Counted from the first letter of the stretch, positions 1 to 5,867 are shown. The stretch: 5,867 nucleotides of DNA from Candidatus Microgenomatus auricola (GCA_005239655.1 SBBP01000040.1:1-5867), one strand, 5' to 3'. Program-made: numbers and translations. Notes: generated by a model not told the origin, from the letters alone.

Positions 1-3000
1 CGTGATCGGTTGTTTGCAGTTCTTCGCCCAGAGGAGTATGGATGGGATCGTTACAGAGAGAATCAGCCTTTGACCGAAACAGAAATCGAGCACTTTTTGG
101 AGTACGACGGCCTCATGGTCGGCAGCGCTTCAACATTCTCGAATGTCATGCACACGCGAGACTATTTTTCTGCAGAGCGCTGGCCAGCGGTGCGACAAGG
201 TATTGATCTGTATACGGACATCGGCATGCTTCCGCAGACTACTCGATCAACAGGGTGGCTTGAAATTTTCGCACATGCCACTGACCTCGAATGTCAACCA
301 GTGCATCATTTTTTACAGCATGCTGCCGCCCAATCCGCTGTGTACGTTAGTCGTGGTGATTCGCGGTGTCATACCCCCACCCGAACTGCGGAGTCGGTAG
401 CGAATCTCTACACATGTCATGCGCTCTGTGAAAAATATTTCCGCACGGACACACAGTTCATGATGAATGTGGCAGGGCTAACGGAACCGCAGCAGATTAT
501 TGTGCAACGTTGGCTCGACGGTACACTGACAACAGAAGAATTTGCCTACGAGGACACTCCGTTGATCGAAGGAGAGTTGATTCGGCTCAGTCACCACTTG
601 CGGCACGCGAGTTACGATAATAGCCGGTGGTTGGAGGTGCTTTGTACACTCTCCACACAGCAGAAGCATAGTTTTTTGTTCTTAGCCAATAAGCTCACGT
701 TGCCCGATCACGAGAACGCCGATGAGCAGTTTGCTGCACTTGCACGTGGCAGTGATGCTGCTGCGATCGTTGCGTTTGTTGATGAGATGGGCTTTGAACG
801 TGTTCCGATTTCCTGCGTACGCAAAATGATGCAGCACCCCGAGTGTCGTGGATTATTTTTCTACATTCGCACAGATAGAATTTCCCCCGATCGTATTGAA
901 GCAGCGATCGATCAGTTCGTTGCACTTCGTGCTGCAGGGCTGTCCACGGCGTTTGATCTTTCTGCTCCCGATGCGTCGTCAGCGATTATGGAATATACTG
1001 ACGGCTCACAAGGTAATCTCAACACATTTCTCGCTTGGAATCCACAGAAGTTGGTCGCCATTGCGAACAGTATTGCGGAGCGCAATTTTGGCGTGAGCTT
1101 TGTCAGGATTCTGCACTTACCACATGAAGAAAGCCTTGAGGAACTCGAGCGAAGAGTCGCCTTTGCGCATGTGCAAAACAGCAAGTACATCCCTGGCTAT
1201 GGGGATGTCCCGGAAGCAGCAAAGGTTGCAGAGGCAGAGGATCGTATGCGCGTGGTACGAGCATTGGATGGTGTCGCTATTGATAATACGGTGAGCAGTA
1301 AGGTCCTTAACCTTTCGTCTGTTGCGTGGGGACATTTACATCAGCGGCCAGAAGTGTTGCGATTGTTTTTGACCGGCGGAAGTTGGAGTTGTCCTGATGC
1401 TGTGACGACTATCCCAGATTCTCTGCTCACACAACCCGAACTGTGGGCACACACCTTTCCTGGGGAGCTATGGAAAGACCCGACGCGTTTGCAAAGGGCC
1501 GTTGATGTTGCGAATCGTTTGAGCACAGCGGGTGTTCAACTGCCACATTCAAGCGAAGCTCCGTCGTTAGTGCAGATCGCTCATGCGTTTGCGGTTTCGC
1601 CGTGGCTCTTTGATCCTGACGGGTTGGCAGTGTTACGTATTATTGGAATTGCGTGGGTTGAACCGTGCGCACAGTTGACGCACGAGCAGTGGCAGCGTAT
1701 TCAGCCATGGCTGAATGAGTACAAGCTCCATCTCAGCGAAGCAGAAGAATTTTTCTCGTCGATCGAATCGGGAGTAACGATCCTTCCGGATGTACAGCGA
1801 GACGAATTGGCTGAGGCGATCGGTCGCCCTATCCCGTTGGATCTGGCAAAAGAGATTGGAAAGCGTTTGTCGGGCGGCGAGTCATTGACTGACATTATTC
1901 ACCAATATGATTCTGGTGATGACTGGACGTGGAAAAGACTTCGTGAAGAAACTCTGCAACGTCGTGTCGCTGTACATGCTCCGCATCTTGCTGTCCGTGC
2001 CCACTCTTCGGTAAAAAGTTTACTTGCCATTGAGGCTATACCCACTGCCTCGCTGCAACGCATGGATGCGTTCGTCGATGGCGATGGTTACTATTCGCAG
2101 CTTGGTGGAGAGACGGCAGAGGATGCTCTGAACCGTTTGCGACAGATCGCAGAACATCCAAATAGCGAAGTGGTGTTATCGTTTGAGCAGGCGCACAATG
2201 GCCTGATCTTTTATTTGTTGCAAGAGACGCCCGAACGGGTTGAACAATTTTGTAGTCGGTTAACGCCGCGCATGATCGAAGACTATCGTGCATTACCAGA
2301 GTACCTGTATCTTAAAAAAACAGATGTCGTTGATTTTTTTCTTGATCCGGCTGCTCCGCATGTTGCGGAGAGTGCAGCGGAATTCAAAGAGTTGTATGGA
2401 GGTGATTTTCGCACGAGTGCATATAGTGTTCTTCTCACGGATCCAAACGTCGACATTCATGAATTGCGGGCAGCGGCTGCGGGTAGCTTGCTGCCTCTCA
2501 CGCTTGAACAGATGCAAGGGCTTTCGGTTGTGTCTTCTGGATCGCGTCTTGCGGCACTGCAGAGAGGGCGAGGCTTCCTTGGCGAACACCATGCTGTGCC
2601 GTTTCGTGATGCTCTTCCGTTGCTCTCCGGTCTATCGCATGAACTCGCGATGGATGTAGTGCGCGAGAGCGGCCGGCATGCATTCGGTTGGGATATCGCC
2701 GAGCATCGTGCAGAATGCGCTGAGCTGGGCTTCGGTGTCGATGACTTTAAGCAGCTGCTCAACGTTTTATATGCAGGTAGTAAAGATCGATGGGAAAACA
2801 TTCCTGTAGCTGCCCATAACGAACCGTTGTTTTGGGCAGTTGTTTTGGAGGATGACCCGTTGGTGTTTCAAAAAAAGTATCGTGCTTTGCCGGCAACGTG
2901 TATACCCACAGAGTCTGTTGCGTGTGCGGTGGGGTACTTCGACCGCACTTCGCTCTACGATGCTGCGGTTTTCAAACAGTACCGTGAACTGTTTGTAGGC

Positions 3001-4722
3001 GATGGGGCCGCTGCAGCGGATACATACATTGGTGGTTTGCGTGACCATGCAAAAGGTCTGATTGGGCCAGAACTGCCGCTGGCACAGCGAGAGCAGTCGG
3101 AGTACCGCTACATGGTGAAACTTGTCTTTCCAGACGGGAACTATTCCAATTATGAAATCAATCTCGCGTGCGGAGATCGGCTGGAGCATGTGAACGGCTA
3201 TCAATTCAAGCGTGAAGGGTATCCGGTTGTGCTCACCGGGTTGCTGGGGTACCAGTTGCAGACCGGAGCGCAAGATGATCTCGATTTGTACAAATCGTAT
3301 GAACGACGCCTCTCCGGCATTCGTGCATTCATCGCCAGTCGTGGTCCTGATAATGCGTCGTTGCAGAAAACGTTTCAGGAAAAAGTGGATGGATTATTTG
3401 CGCAGCACGCGCATGAGCAGTTTCGGGATCTCGAAGGACTCAACGCAAAAGAAAAGATGCTCGTGTTGTTTATCAGCGAGGCCACCCGTAAAGCGGGCAC
3501 AAAAACACATCGCCCGAATGCCAGCATCCTTGATTTGGTAGTGGAGTATAAATATGCATTTCACGAGAACCTCGAAGCCTATGTGCAGCGCAGCGCGCAC
3601 GATGTGACACAGTACAAAGAAGAAGTGAGCCAGCGTTTTGTGCTGTGGAGTGAACTCGCTACGATTTATGGAGAGAATGTGAAGCATGTGTTGCGGCATA
3701 ACATTTTTGAGGATCTGGCACAGAGCGGCGGACACTATGCTGCGATTGTTGAGCGGTTTGGCGCGATTGTTGGTGCAACGCGTGAAGAACCGGCATTGAG
3801 CGCGAAACAAGTCATTCGCGTGCGTGCGACATTTGAGAATGAGCGTATTCCTGCGGAGCGAAAGCTCCATGTCTTGAAAGGGCAGGTGTTGAATATGTTT
3901 GGAACGAATCTGGTGTTTGAATCCGGTGAGCAGCGCGATGCATTCAACGAGGAGGTCAACGGTATTGTAGACCGCATCCGAGATACATTGGACGAGGATC
4001 ATTTCATGGCTGTGGTTCCGGAGTTGTTTGCCGTGCGCAATCGCTATCGATTTGGCATCAATGCAAAATTAGAAGAGTTGTTTACTCTGGACTACAATGC
4101 GCTCACCCGCGAGATTGCCAAATTTGAAGAGCGTATAGAAACCGAGGACAAAGAGACGCGCATGGGTGGTGCAAAAGACAAGCACGTGAAGAAGTCTGCA
4201 AAGAAGCGTCGCATTCGTGGGCATTTCACAAAGACGCAGGAAACGGCTAATGCCCGCATGGGTGCCTACTTATGTATTGCCGGTGATCAGGGGATGTGGC
4301 GCAACGAGAATTACTTTGAGTTTGTGGTTCAAGATGAAGACACGGGGAGATGCGTTGGGCTTGCGATGCTGTTGCGCATTGAGGCTGGTGATGGCAAACG
4401 GTATCTCTGGTTTGGTCCAAATCCGTTTGAAAGTTTTCTCACTCAAGTGAGTGCGGAGAAAGCATTTGATCATCAGTACGACTCGGTTGCGGAGTTTGCT
4501 GCAGCCAATGGGTTTGACGGAGTTGTGGTTCCAGGCGACGAAGGTCAGATTTTAGGAGGGTGCACAAACCGTGGTGGCACGTTTCCAGACCTCATCAAGG
4601 CCAAGCGTTTGCGGGACCGTAAAGGAAACCTGCGTGTTGTCGACTTTGGGCAGCGGCATCAGCTGGGCGGCGGCTACGGGTACACCTCTGGTGCATTGAT
4701 TTGGGAGCGGGCTCAACAGTAA
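1..4722 (+). CDS. Giant uncharacterised protein, 5' end outside window
   Basis: The frame is open from the first base (codons CGT GAT CGG) to a TAA at 4720-4722, giving about 1573 residues, and the true start is upstream. The TTG at 10 is not a credible start because sense codons precede it. Numbering from that TTG, residues 1 to about 1030 are soluble and mostly helix-forming, with irregular helical-hairpin-like segments suggesting an alpha-solenoid body, but I find no exact repeat. Around 1032-1085 there is a beta-rich stretch (YRYMVKLVFPDGNYSNYEIN). Residues 1090-1385 are again helical and charged. Residues about 1388-1408 form a lysine/arginine-rich linker (KKSAKKRRIRGHF). A compact module follows at 1417-1570. 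I see no signal peptide in the visible part and no transmembrane segment, so a cytoplasmic location is inferred. I do not recognise the family and assign no function. No strong terminator follows; the next promoter begins about 30 bases after the stop. Confidence 0.93.
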   Translation, partial: RDRLFAVLRPEEYGWDRYRENQPLTETEIEHFLEYDGLMVGSASTFSNVMHTRDYFSAERWPAVRQGIDLYTDIGMLPQTTRSTGWLEIFAHATDLECQPVHHFLQHAAAQSAVYVSRGDSRCHTPTRTAESVANLYTCHALCEKYFRTDTQFMMNVAGLTEPQQIIVQRWLDGTLTTEEFAYEDTPLIEGELIRLSHHLRHASYDNSRWLEVLCTLSTQQKHSFLFLANKLTLPDHENADEQFAALARGSDAAAIVAFVDEMGFERVPISCVRKMMQHPECRGLFFYIRTDRISPDRIEAAIDQFVALRAAGLSTAFDLSAPDASSAIMEYTDGSQGNLNTFLAWNPQKLVAIANSIAERNFGVSFVRILHLPHEESLEELERRVAFAHVQNSKYIPGYGDVPEAAKVAEAEDRMRVVRALDGVAIDNTVSSKVLNLSSVAWGHLHQRPEVLRLFLTGGSWSCPDAVTTIPDSLLTQPELWAHTFPGELWKDPTRLQRAVDVANRLSTAGVQLPHSSEAPSLVQIAHAFAVSPWLFDPDGLAVLRIIGIAWVEPCAQLTHEQWQRIQPWLNEYKLHLSEAEEFFSSIESGVTILPDVQRDELAEAIGRPIPLDLAKEIGKRLSGGESLTDIIHQYDSGDDWTWKRLREETLQRRVAVHAPHLAVRAHSSVKSLLAIEAIPTASLQRMDAFVDGDGYYSQLGGETAEDALNRLRQIAEHPNSEVVLSFEQAHNGLIFYLLQETPERVEQFCSRLTPRMIEDYRALPEYLYLKKTDVVDFFLDPAAPHVAESAAEFKELYGGDFRTSAYSVLLTDPNVDIHELRAAAAGSLLPLTLEQMQGLSVVSSGSRLAALQRGRGFLGEHHAVPFRDALPLLSGLSHELAMDVVRESGRHAFGWDIAEHRAECAELGFGVDDFKQLLNVLYAGSKDRWENIPVAAHNEPLFWAVVLEDDPLVFQKKYRALPATCIPTESVACAVGYFDRTSLYDAAVFKQYRELFVGDGAAAADTYIGGLRDHAKGLIGPELPLAQREQSEYRYMVKLVFPDGNYSNYEINLACGDRLEHVNGYQFKREGYPVVLTGLLGYQLQTGAQDDLDLYKSYERRLSGIRAFIASRGPDNASLQKTFQEKVDGLFAQHAHEQFRDLEGLNAKEKMLVLFISEATRKAGTKTHRPNASILDLVVEYKYAFHENLEAYVQRSAHDVTQYKEEVSQRFVLWSELATIYGENVKHVLRHNIFEDLAQSGGHYAAIVERFGAIVGATREEPALSAKQVIRVRATFENERIPAERKLHVLKGQVLNMFGTNLVFESGEQRDAFNEEVNGIVDRIRDTLDEDHFMAVVPELFAVRNRYRFGINAKLEELFTLDYNALTREIAKFEERIETEDKETRMGGAKDKHVKKSAKKRRIRGHFTKTQETANARMGAYLCIAGDQGMWRNENYFEFVVQDEDTGRCVGLAMLLRIEAGDGKRYLWFGPNPFESFLTQVSAEKAFDHQYDSVAEFAAANGFDGVVVPGDEGQILGGCTNRGGTFPDLIKAKRLRDRKGNLRVVDFGQRHQLGGGYGYTSGALIWERAQQ
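4258..4719 (+). other. C-terminal alpha/beta module of the giant protein (GNAT-like at best)
   Basis: Residues 1417-1570 (numbered from the TTG at 10) look like an independent domain set off by the basic linker. Visible landmarks are YLCIAGDQGMW (C1422, D1426, W1430), a strand pair around FEFVVQDEDTGRCVGLAMLL, YLWFGPNP, a helix leading into AAANGFDGVVVP, then GGCTNRGG (C1518, N1520, R1521) and a terminal GGGYGY (1553-1558). The order of a strand ending in a VG-containing segment, a helix, then an 'NGF-D-GVVVP' strand is loosely reminiscent of GNAT acyltransferases. The classical acetyl-CoA loop (R/Q-x-x-G-x-G/A) is not evident, however. My impression is that similar C-terminal modules occur on large unannotated proteins of candidate-phyla bacteria. 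That is recollection and is not shown by the sequence. Confidence 0.4.
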
Positions 4723-4753
4723 ACCGACGTTGAAGAGAGCAGGTCTCATTGGG

Positions 4754-4781
4754 TTGACAATTTTTTGTGTTGATGTATGCT
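4754..4781 (+). promoter_or_regulatory. Promoter of the toxin-antitoxin operon
   Basis: A perfect -35 hexamer TTGACA (4754-4759) is followed after 16 bases by TATGCT (4776-4781), which matches four of six bases of the sigma-70 -10 consensus. Transcription would begin near 4788, about 30 bases before the antitoxin ATG. An alternative -10, TATTAT at 4783-4788, would need a 23-base spacer and is less likely. The promoter lies just after the stop of the giant gene, so the operon appears to be transcribed independently. Confidence 0.65.
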
Positions 4782-4799
4782 GTATTATATCTTAATACA
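4781..4799. promoter_or_regulatory. Palindromic operator candidate for the RHH antitoxin
   Basis: TGTATTA (4781-4787) and TAATACA (4793-4799) are perfect inverted repeats of 7 bp separated by TATCT. The site begins at the last base of the -10 element and covers the expected transcription start, which suits a repressor site. Further half-site-like words flank it: TGTAT at 4774-4778 repeats the left arm 7 bases upstream, and GTATG (4775-4779) is mirrored by CATAC (4803-4807). Ribbon-helix-helix antitoxins commonly bind repeated short half-sites of this sort cooperatively, alone or with their toxin. Binding here is inferred from position and symmetry. Confidence 0.6.
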
Positions 4800-4817
4800 C
4801 TACATACGCCACCCCGT

Positions 4818-5036
4818 ATGCGATCCATCCTCACCATGAGTCTTCCTGTTGACGTGCGAAAGAAAATCGACGCCATTGCGAAACGTGAACACCTTCCTCG
4901 CAGCCAGGTGGTGCAGTTGGCATTGAACGATTTTCTCTTCAAATACGAATTCAGGCGGCTTCGTTCACGTATGATTCCGCGTGCGCAGAAACAGGGAATC
5001 TACACGGACGAGGATGTGTTTGATCGTGTTTCATGA
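4818..5036 (+). CDS. Ribbon-helix-helix (CopG/MetJ-type) antitoxin
   Basis: This 72-residue protein has the layout of a ribbon-helix-helix repressor. A short N-terminal strand (RSILTMSLP, residues 2-10) would pair in the dimer and enter the DNA major groove. Helix A follows (about 11-24, DVRKKIDAIAKREH), then a turn with PRS, and helix B (about 28-41, RSQVVQLALNDFLF). The tail from about 42 is basic, then acidic (IYTDEDVFDRVS), as expected for the part that folds onto and blocks the partner toxin. I chose the ATG at 4818 because it places the 'ILTMSLP' strand at the N-terminus, whereas the longer frame from 4767 would begin inside the promoter. No Shine-Dalgarno sequence precedes it (CGCCACCCCGT). 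The stop TGA overlaps the toxin ATG as ATGA. It probably represses its own operon through the palindrome at 4781-4799. The family assignment is by sequence pattern; the cognate pairing is inferred from the operon. Confidence 0.85.
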   Translation: MRSILTMSLPVDVRKKIDAIAKREHLPRSQVVQLALNDFLFKYEFRRLRSRMIPRAQKQGIYTDEDVFDRVS

Positions 5037-5437
5037 AAGTCGTTCTGGATACCAATGTACTGATCGCTGCATACATTGCTCAGGGGCATTGTGCAGACGT
5101 TTTTGAGCAAGTTATTGCAGAACATACGCTTGTGACTTCTGAATTCATTTTGAAAGAGTTGGACCACAATCTGCAAAAAAAATTTAGGTATACCCTTCAA
5201 GAAGTGCAAGTCATTTCGTCTTTTTTGACTACTCACAGTCTTGTTCTTCAGAATGTCCCGCCACTCACGAAGCGAGTTTCACGAGACCGCTCGGATGATC
5301 ATATTCTTGCAGCTGCGTATGAAGCAAAGTGTGACCTACTGGTCACTGGTGATTTAGATTTGCGTGTTTTGAAATTTTTTCGAGGCATTCCAATCATCCC
5401 CCCGCGAGAGTTTTGGAAATTTTCAGGAAAAAAATGA
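5033..5437 (+). CDS. PIN-domain ribonuclease toxin (VapC-like, COG1569/PIN_3 type)
   Basis: This 134-residue protein spans one complete PIN domain. The metal-binding acidic residues are all present: D6 in MKVVLDTNVLI, E42 in ILKELDHNL, D88 in RDRSDDHILAAA, and D107 with D109 in VTGDLDL. The C-terminal IPIIPPREFWKF is typical of the COG1569 group of 'putative toxin component, PIN family' proteins, and the length is normal for the group. PIN toxins are Mg/Mn-dependent endoribonucleases, and many VapC enzymes cut tRNA or rRNA; the target here cannot be read from sequence. The ATG overlaps the antitoxin stop (ATGA), and no ribosome-binding site lies at proper distance. The nearest purine run, GAGG at 5010-5013, is 19 bases upstream, so translation is probably coupled to the antitoxin. 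Nothing suggests inactivation. No clear terminator directly follows the stop. Confidence 0.9.
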   Translation: MKVVLDTNVLIAAYIAQGHCADVFEQVIAEHTLVTSEFILKELDHNLQKKFRYTLQEVQVISSFLTTHSLVLQNVPPLTKRVSRDRSDDHILAAAYEAKCDLLVTGDLDLRVLKFFRGIPIIPPREFWKFSGKK

Positions 5438-5458
5438 GGTTTTCTCGTTTTTACCCCC

Positions 5459-5575
5459 TGTGCACAACTCTGTGGAAAATGTGGGTAACCCATTGGGGAG
5501 AATTTTGTCAAATTTCACTTGCAAAAGTTTGATTATTCGTTCTTTGCGAATATTAGCCATTTTTTTAGTGCATAA
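5459..5575 (-). other. Candidate replication origin (oriC): DnaA-box cluster plus AT-rich stretch
   Basis: Three 9-mers lie in the same orientation within 30 bases: TGTGCACAA (5459-5467), TGTGGAAAA (5471-5479) and TGTGGGTAA (5480-5488). On the minus strand these read TTGTGCACA, TTTTCCACA and TTACCCACA. The middle one fits the relaxed DnaA-box consensus TTWTNCACA exactly and the others have one mismatch. A fourth, AGTGCATAA (5567-5575, minus strand TTATGCACT), also has one mismatch. Between and after them the DNA drops to about 30% G+C by hand count over 5497-5603, a plausible unwinding element, and contains TATTCG-N7-CGAATA (5534-5552). Head-to-tail boxes next to an AT-rich element are the usual oriC architecture. 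No perfect TTATCCACA occurs, so this stays a candidate. A cluster used only for DnaA-dependent regulation is the main alternative. Confidence 0.5.
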
Positions 5576-5603
5576 CTTCTCTTGACAAAAAAACCATAAA
5601 ATC

Positions 5604-5632
5604 TTGACAGGATGAGCAAAAGCGCGTAAACT
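5604..5632 (+). promoter_or_regulatory. Sigma-70-type promoter in the right-hand intergenic region
   Basis: A perfect TTGACA (5604-5609) is followed by exactly 17 bases and TAAACT (5627-5632), which matches four of six -10 positions including the key first two and last bases. Transcription would start near 5639. A second TTGACA lies 22 bases upstream (5582-5587) but has no suitable -10 partner. The promoter points toward the gene at the right edge, about 210 bases away, so it would give a long untranslated leader or a separate small RNA. Confidence 0.65.
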
Positions 5633-5638
5633 GTCTTG

Positions 5639-5768
5639 GTCTGCACACAAGCACTATTCTCGTTTTTCGGCCATATTTTTCATTAAGACAGCAGAAAAAC
5701 AGTGCATTATCACTGCTCCCGCAGTACGAACTTGTAACAGCTATTGGTAAAAGCACCTAGCTGTTTTT
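5639..5768 (+). ncRNA. Possible small RNA or attenuated leader of about 130 nt
   Basis: The segment is bounded by the expected start of the promoter at 5604-5632 and the T-run after the hairpin at 5736-5768. It contains an internal small hairpin, CAGTG (5700-5704) with CACTG (5711-5715) around a CATTAT loop, and no open frame that looks translated. A transcript ending at the hairpin would be a free-standing RNA of about 130 nt; read-through would make it the leader of the edge gene. I do not recognise a known RNA family, and the call depends wholly on the two flanking signals. Confidence 0.3.
5736..5768 (+). terminator. Intrinsic terminator or attenuator hairpin
   Basis: AACAGCTA (5736-5743) pairs perfectly with TAGCTGTT (5758-5765). 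Inside, GGT (5746-5748) can pair with ACC (5755-5757) over a six-base loop, leaving a two-base bulge (TT) on the 5' side. The 3' arm runs into T5 (5764-5768) followed by GTGT, giving the hairpin-plus-U-tract form of a Rho-independent terminator on the + strand. The minus-strand reading lacks a T-run, so it is directional. The stem is only moderately GC-rich and its last pairs share the T-run, so termination may be partial. It could end a short RNA from the promoter at 5604 or the toxin-antitoxin transcript. Confidence 0.55.
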
Positions 5769-5850
5769 GTGTCTGCACGGAGTTTTTCGGCTGCGACCTT
5801 CGCATCGCCTTCCTTACATCACATATATCAACTTACCCTTGGATCTGCCT

Positions 5851-5867
5851 ATGCCACACACCACAAC
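5851..5867 (+). CDS. Start of a gene running off the right edge (dnaA by context only)
   Basis: An ATG at 5851 begins M-P-H-T-T and the frame stays open to the window end. It is preceded by GGAT (5841-5844) six bases upstream, a weak Shine-Dalgarno. The in-frame stop upstream is the TAG at 5758-5760, and no other ATG lies between. The translation of the intervening part does not look like protein, so 5851 is the best start. A promoter and DnaA-box cluster upstream would suit dnaA, but five residues cannot identify the product. Confidence 0.35.

Larger units (their letters stand above)
5639..5791. repeat. Two-part direct repeat GTCTGCAC ... GTTTTTCGGC
   Basis: GTCTGCAC occurs at 5639-5646 and 5771-5778, and GTTTTTCGGC occurs at 5662-5671 and 5782-5791, in the same order and orientation. 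The spacing between the two parts is 15 bases in the first copy and 3 in the second, a difference of 12, just over one helical turn. The copies lie at the start and just beyond the end of the putative small RNA. The pairing of two exact words in order makes chance less likely, but the function is unknown. Confidence 0.4.
5438..5850. other. Intergenic region of about 410 bases, rich in signals, no convincing gene
   Basis: No reading frame here has protein-like composition, a sensible start or recognisable motifs on either strand. In order the region holds a cluster of DnaA-box-like 9-mers (5459-5488), an AT-rich stretch (about 5497-5603), a promoter (5604-5632), a small inverted repeat (5700-5715), a strong hairpin with a T-run (5736-5768) and a two-part direct repeat (5639-5671 and 5771-5791). 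The whole is compatible with a replication-origin / dnaA-upstream region. Confidence 0.6.

Noticed and set aside
10..12. TTG as the start codon of the giant gene
   Set aside because: The frame is open upstream to the window edge and no ribosome-binding site can be judged in nine bases; a 5'-truncated gene is the simpler reading.
3394..4002. A 202-codon minus-strand open frame opposite the giant gene
   Set aside because: It lies wholly antisense to the intact giant gene, has a composition rich in Cys, His, Arg and Ser typical of antisense frames, and shows no motif. The 168-codon frame at 2767-3273 minus is rejected for the same reason.
4735..4766. GAGA-N5-TCTC followed by a T-run as terminator of the giant gene
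   Set aside because: The stem has only four pairs and the T6 run lies 13 bases beyond it, inside the next promoter spacer.
4767..4817. A longer antitoxin starting at a GTG or ATG within 4767-4817
   Set aside because: This extension overlaps the promoter and operator, and its translation (MLMYAVLYLNTLHTPPR) is not part of a ribbon-helix-helix fold.
5438..5452. Terminator just after the toxin stop (GAG...CTC then GTTTTTA)
   Set aside because: Three base pairs cannot form a stable hairpin; the T-runs reflect local AT-richness.
5582..5602. A second promoter from TTGACA at 5582-5587 with TAAAAT at 5597-5602
   Set aside because: The spacer is only 9 bases, and no -10-like hexamer occurs at 16-18 bases.
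5565..5756. Minus-strand open frames in the right-hand intergenic region (also 5423-5650)
   Set aside because: They overlap the promoter, hairpin and DnaA-box-like sites, have Cys/Ser-rich low-quality translations and no ribosome-binding site.
1..5867. CRISPR array, tRNA or rRNA gene, insertion sequence
   Set aside because: I looked for regularly spaced repeats, cloverleaf-like arms with a TTCRA T-loop, and terminal inverted repeats with a transposase frame, and saw none.

Overview
The window looks like a piece of a bacterial chromosome using the standard genetic code: the three genes with a visible end stop at TAA, TGA and TGA. Base composition is roughly balanced in the coding part and clearly AT-rich near the right end. 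The very long uncharacterised protein with an unusual C-terminal module, and the near absence of Shine-Dalgarno sequences, made me think of a candidate-phyla-radiation bacterium of the Peribacteria/Peregrinibacteria kind. That placement is a guess from style, not from a marker gene.

Layout: (1) Positions 1-4722 are one giant + strand reading frame, open at the left edge, encoding the last 1573 or so residues of a protein I cannot name. It has a long mostly helical body, a basic linker and a compact alpha/beta C-terminal module. (2) A short gap of about 95 bases holds a consensus-like promoter whose -10 element abuts a perfect 7+7 palindrome. (3) Positions 4818-5437 are a two-gene toxin-antitoxin operon: a 72-residue ribbon-helix-helix antitoxin overlapping by ATGA a 134-residue PIN-domain ribonuclease toxin of the COG1569/VapC type. 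(4) Positions 5438-5850 carry no convincing gene but are full of signals. These are three head-to-tail DnaA-box-like 9-mers and a fourth outlying one, an AT-rich stretch of about 30% G+C, a TTGACA-N17-TAAACT promoter, a strong hairpin followed by T5, and a direct repeat of a two-part motif. (5) An ATG at 5851 opens a frame that runs off the right edge.

How it fits together: the toxin-antitoxin pair is probably autoregulated through the palindrome, with translation of the toxin coupled to the antitoxin. The right-hand intergenic region reads best as a candidate replication origin / dnaA upstream region, with the edge gene as a possible dnaA. Only 17 bases of that gene are visible, so the identity rests on context. 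The promoter and hairpin between the DnaA boxes and the edge gene could produce either a short untranslated RNA of about 130 nt or an attenuated leader.
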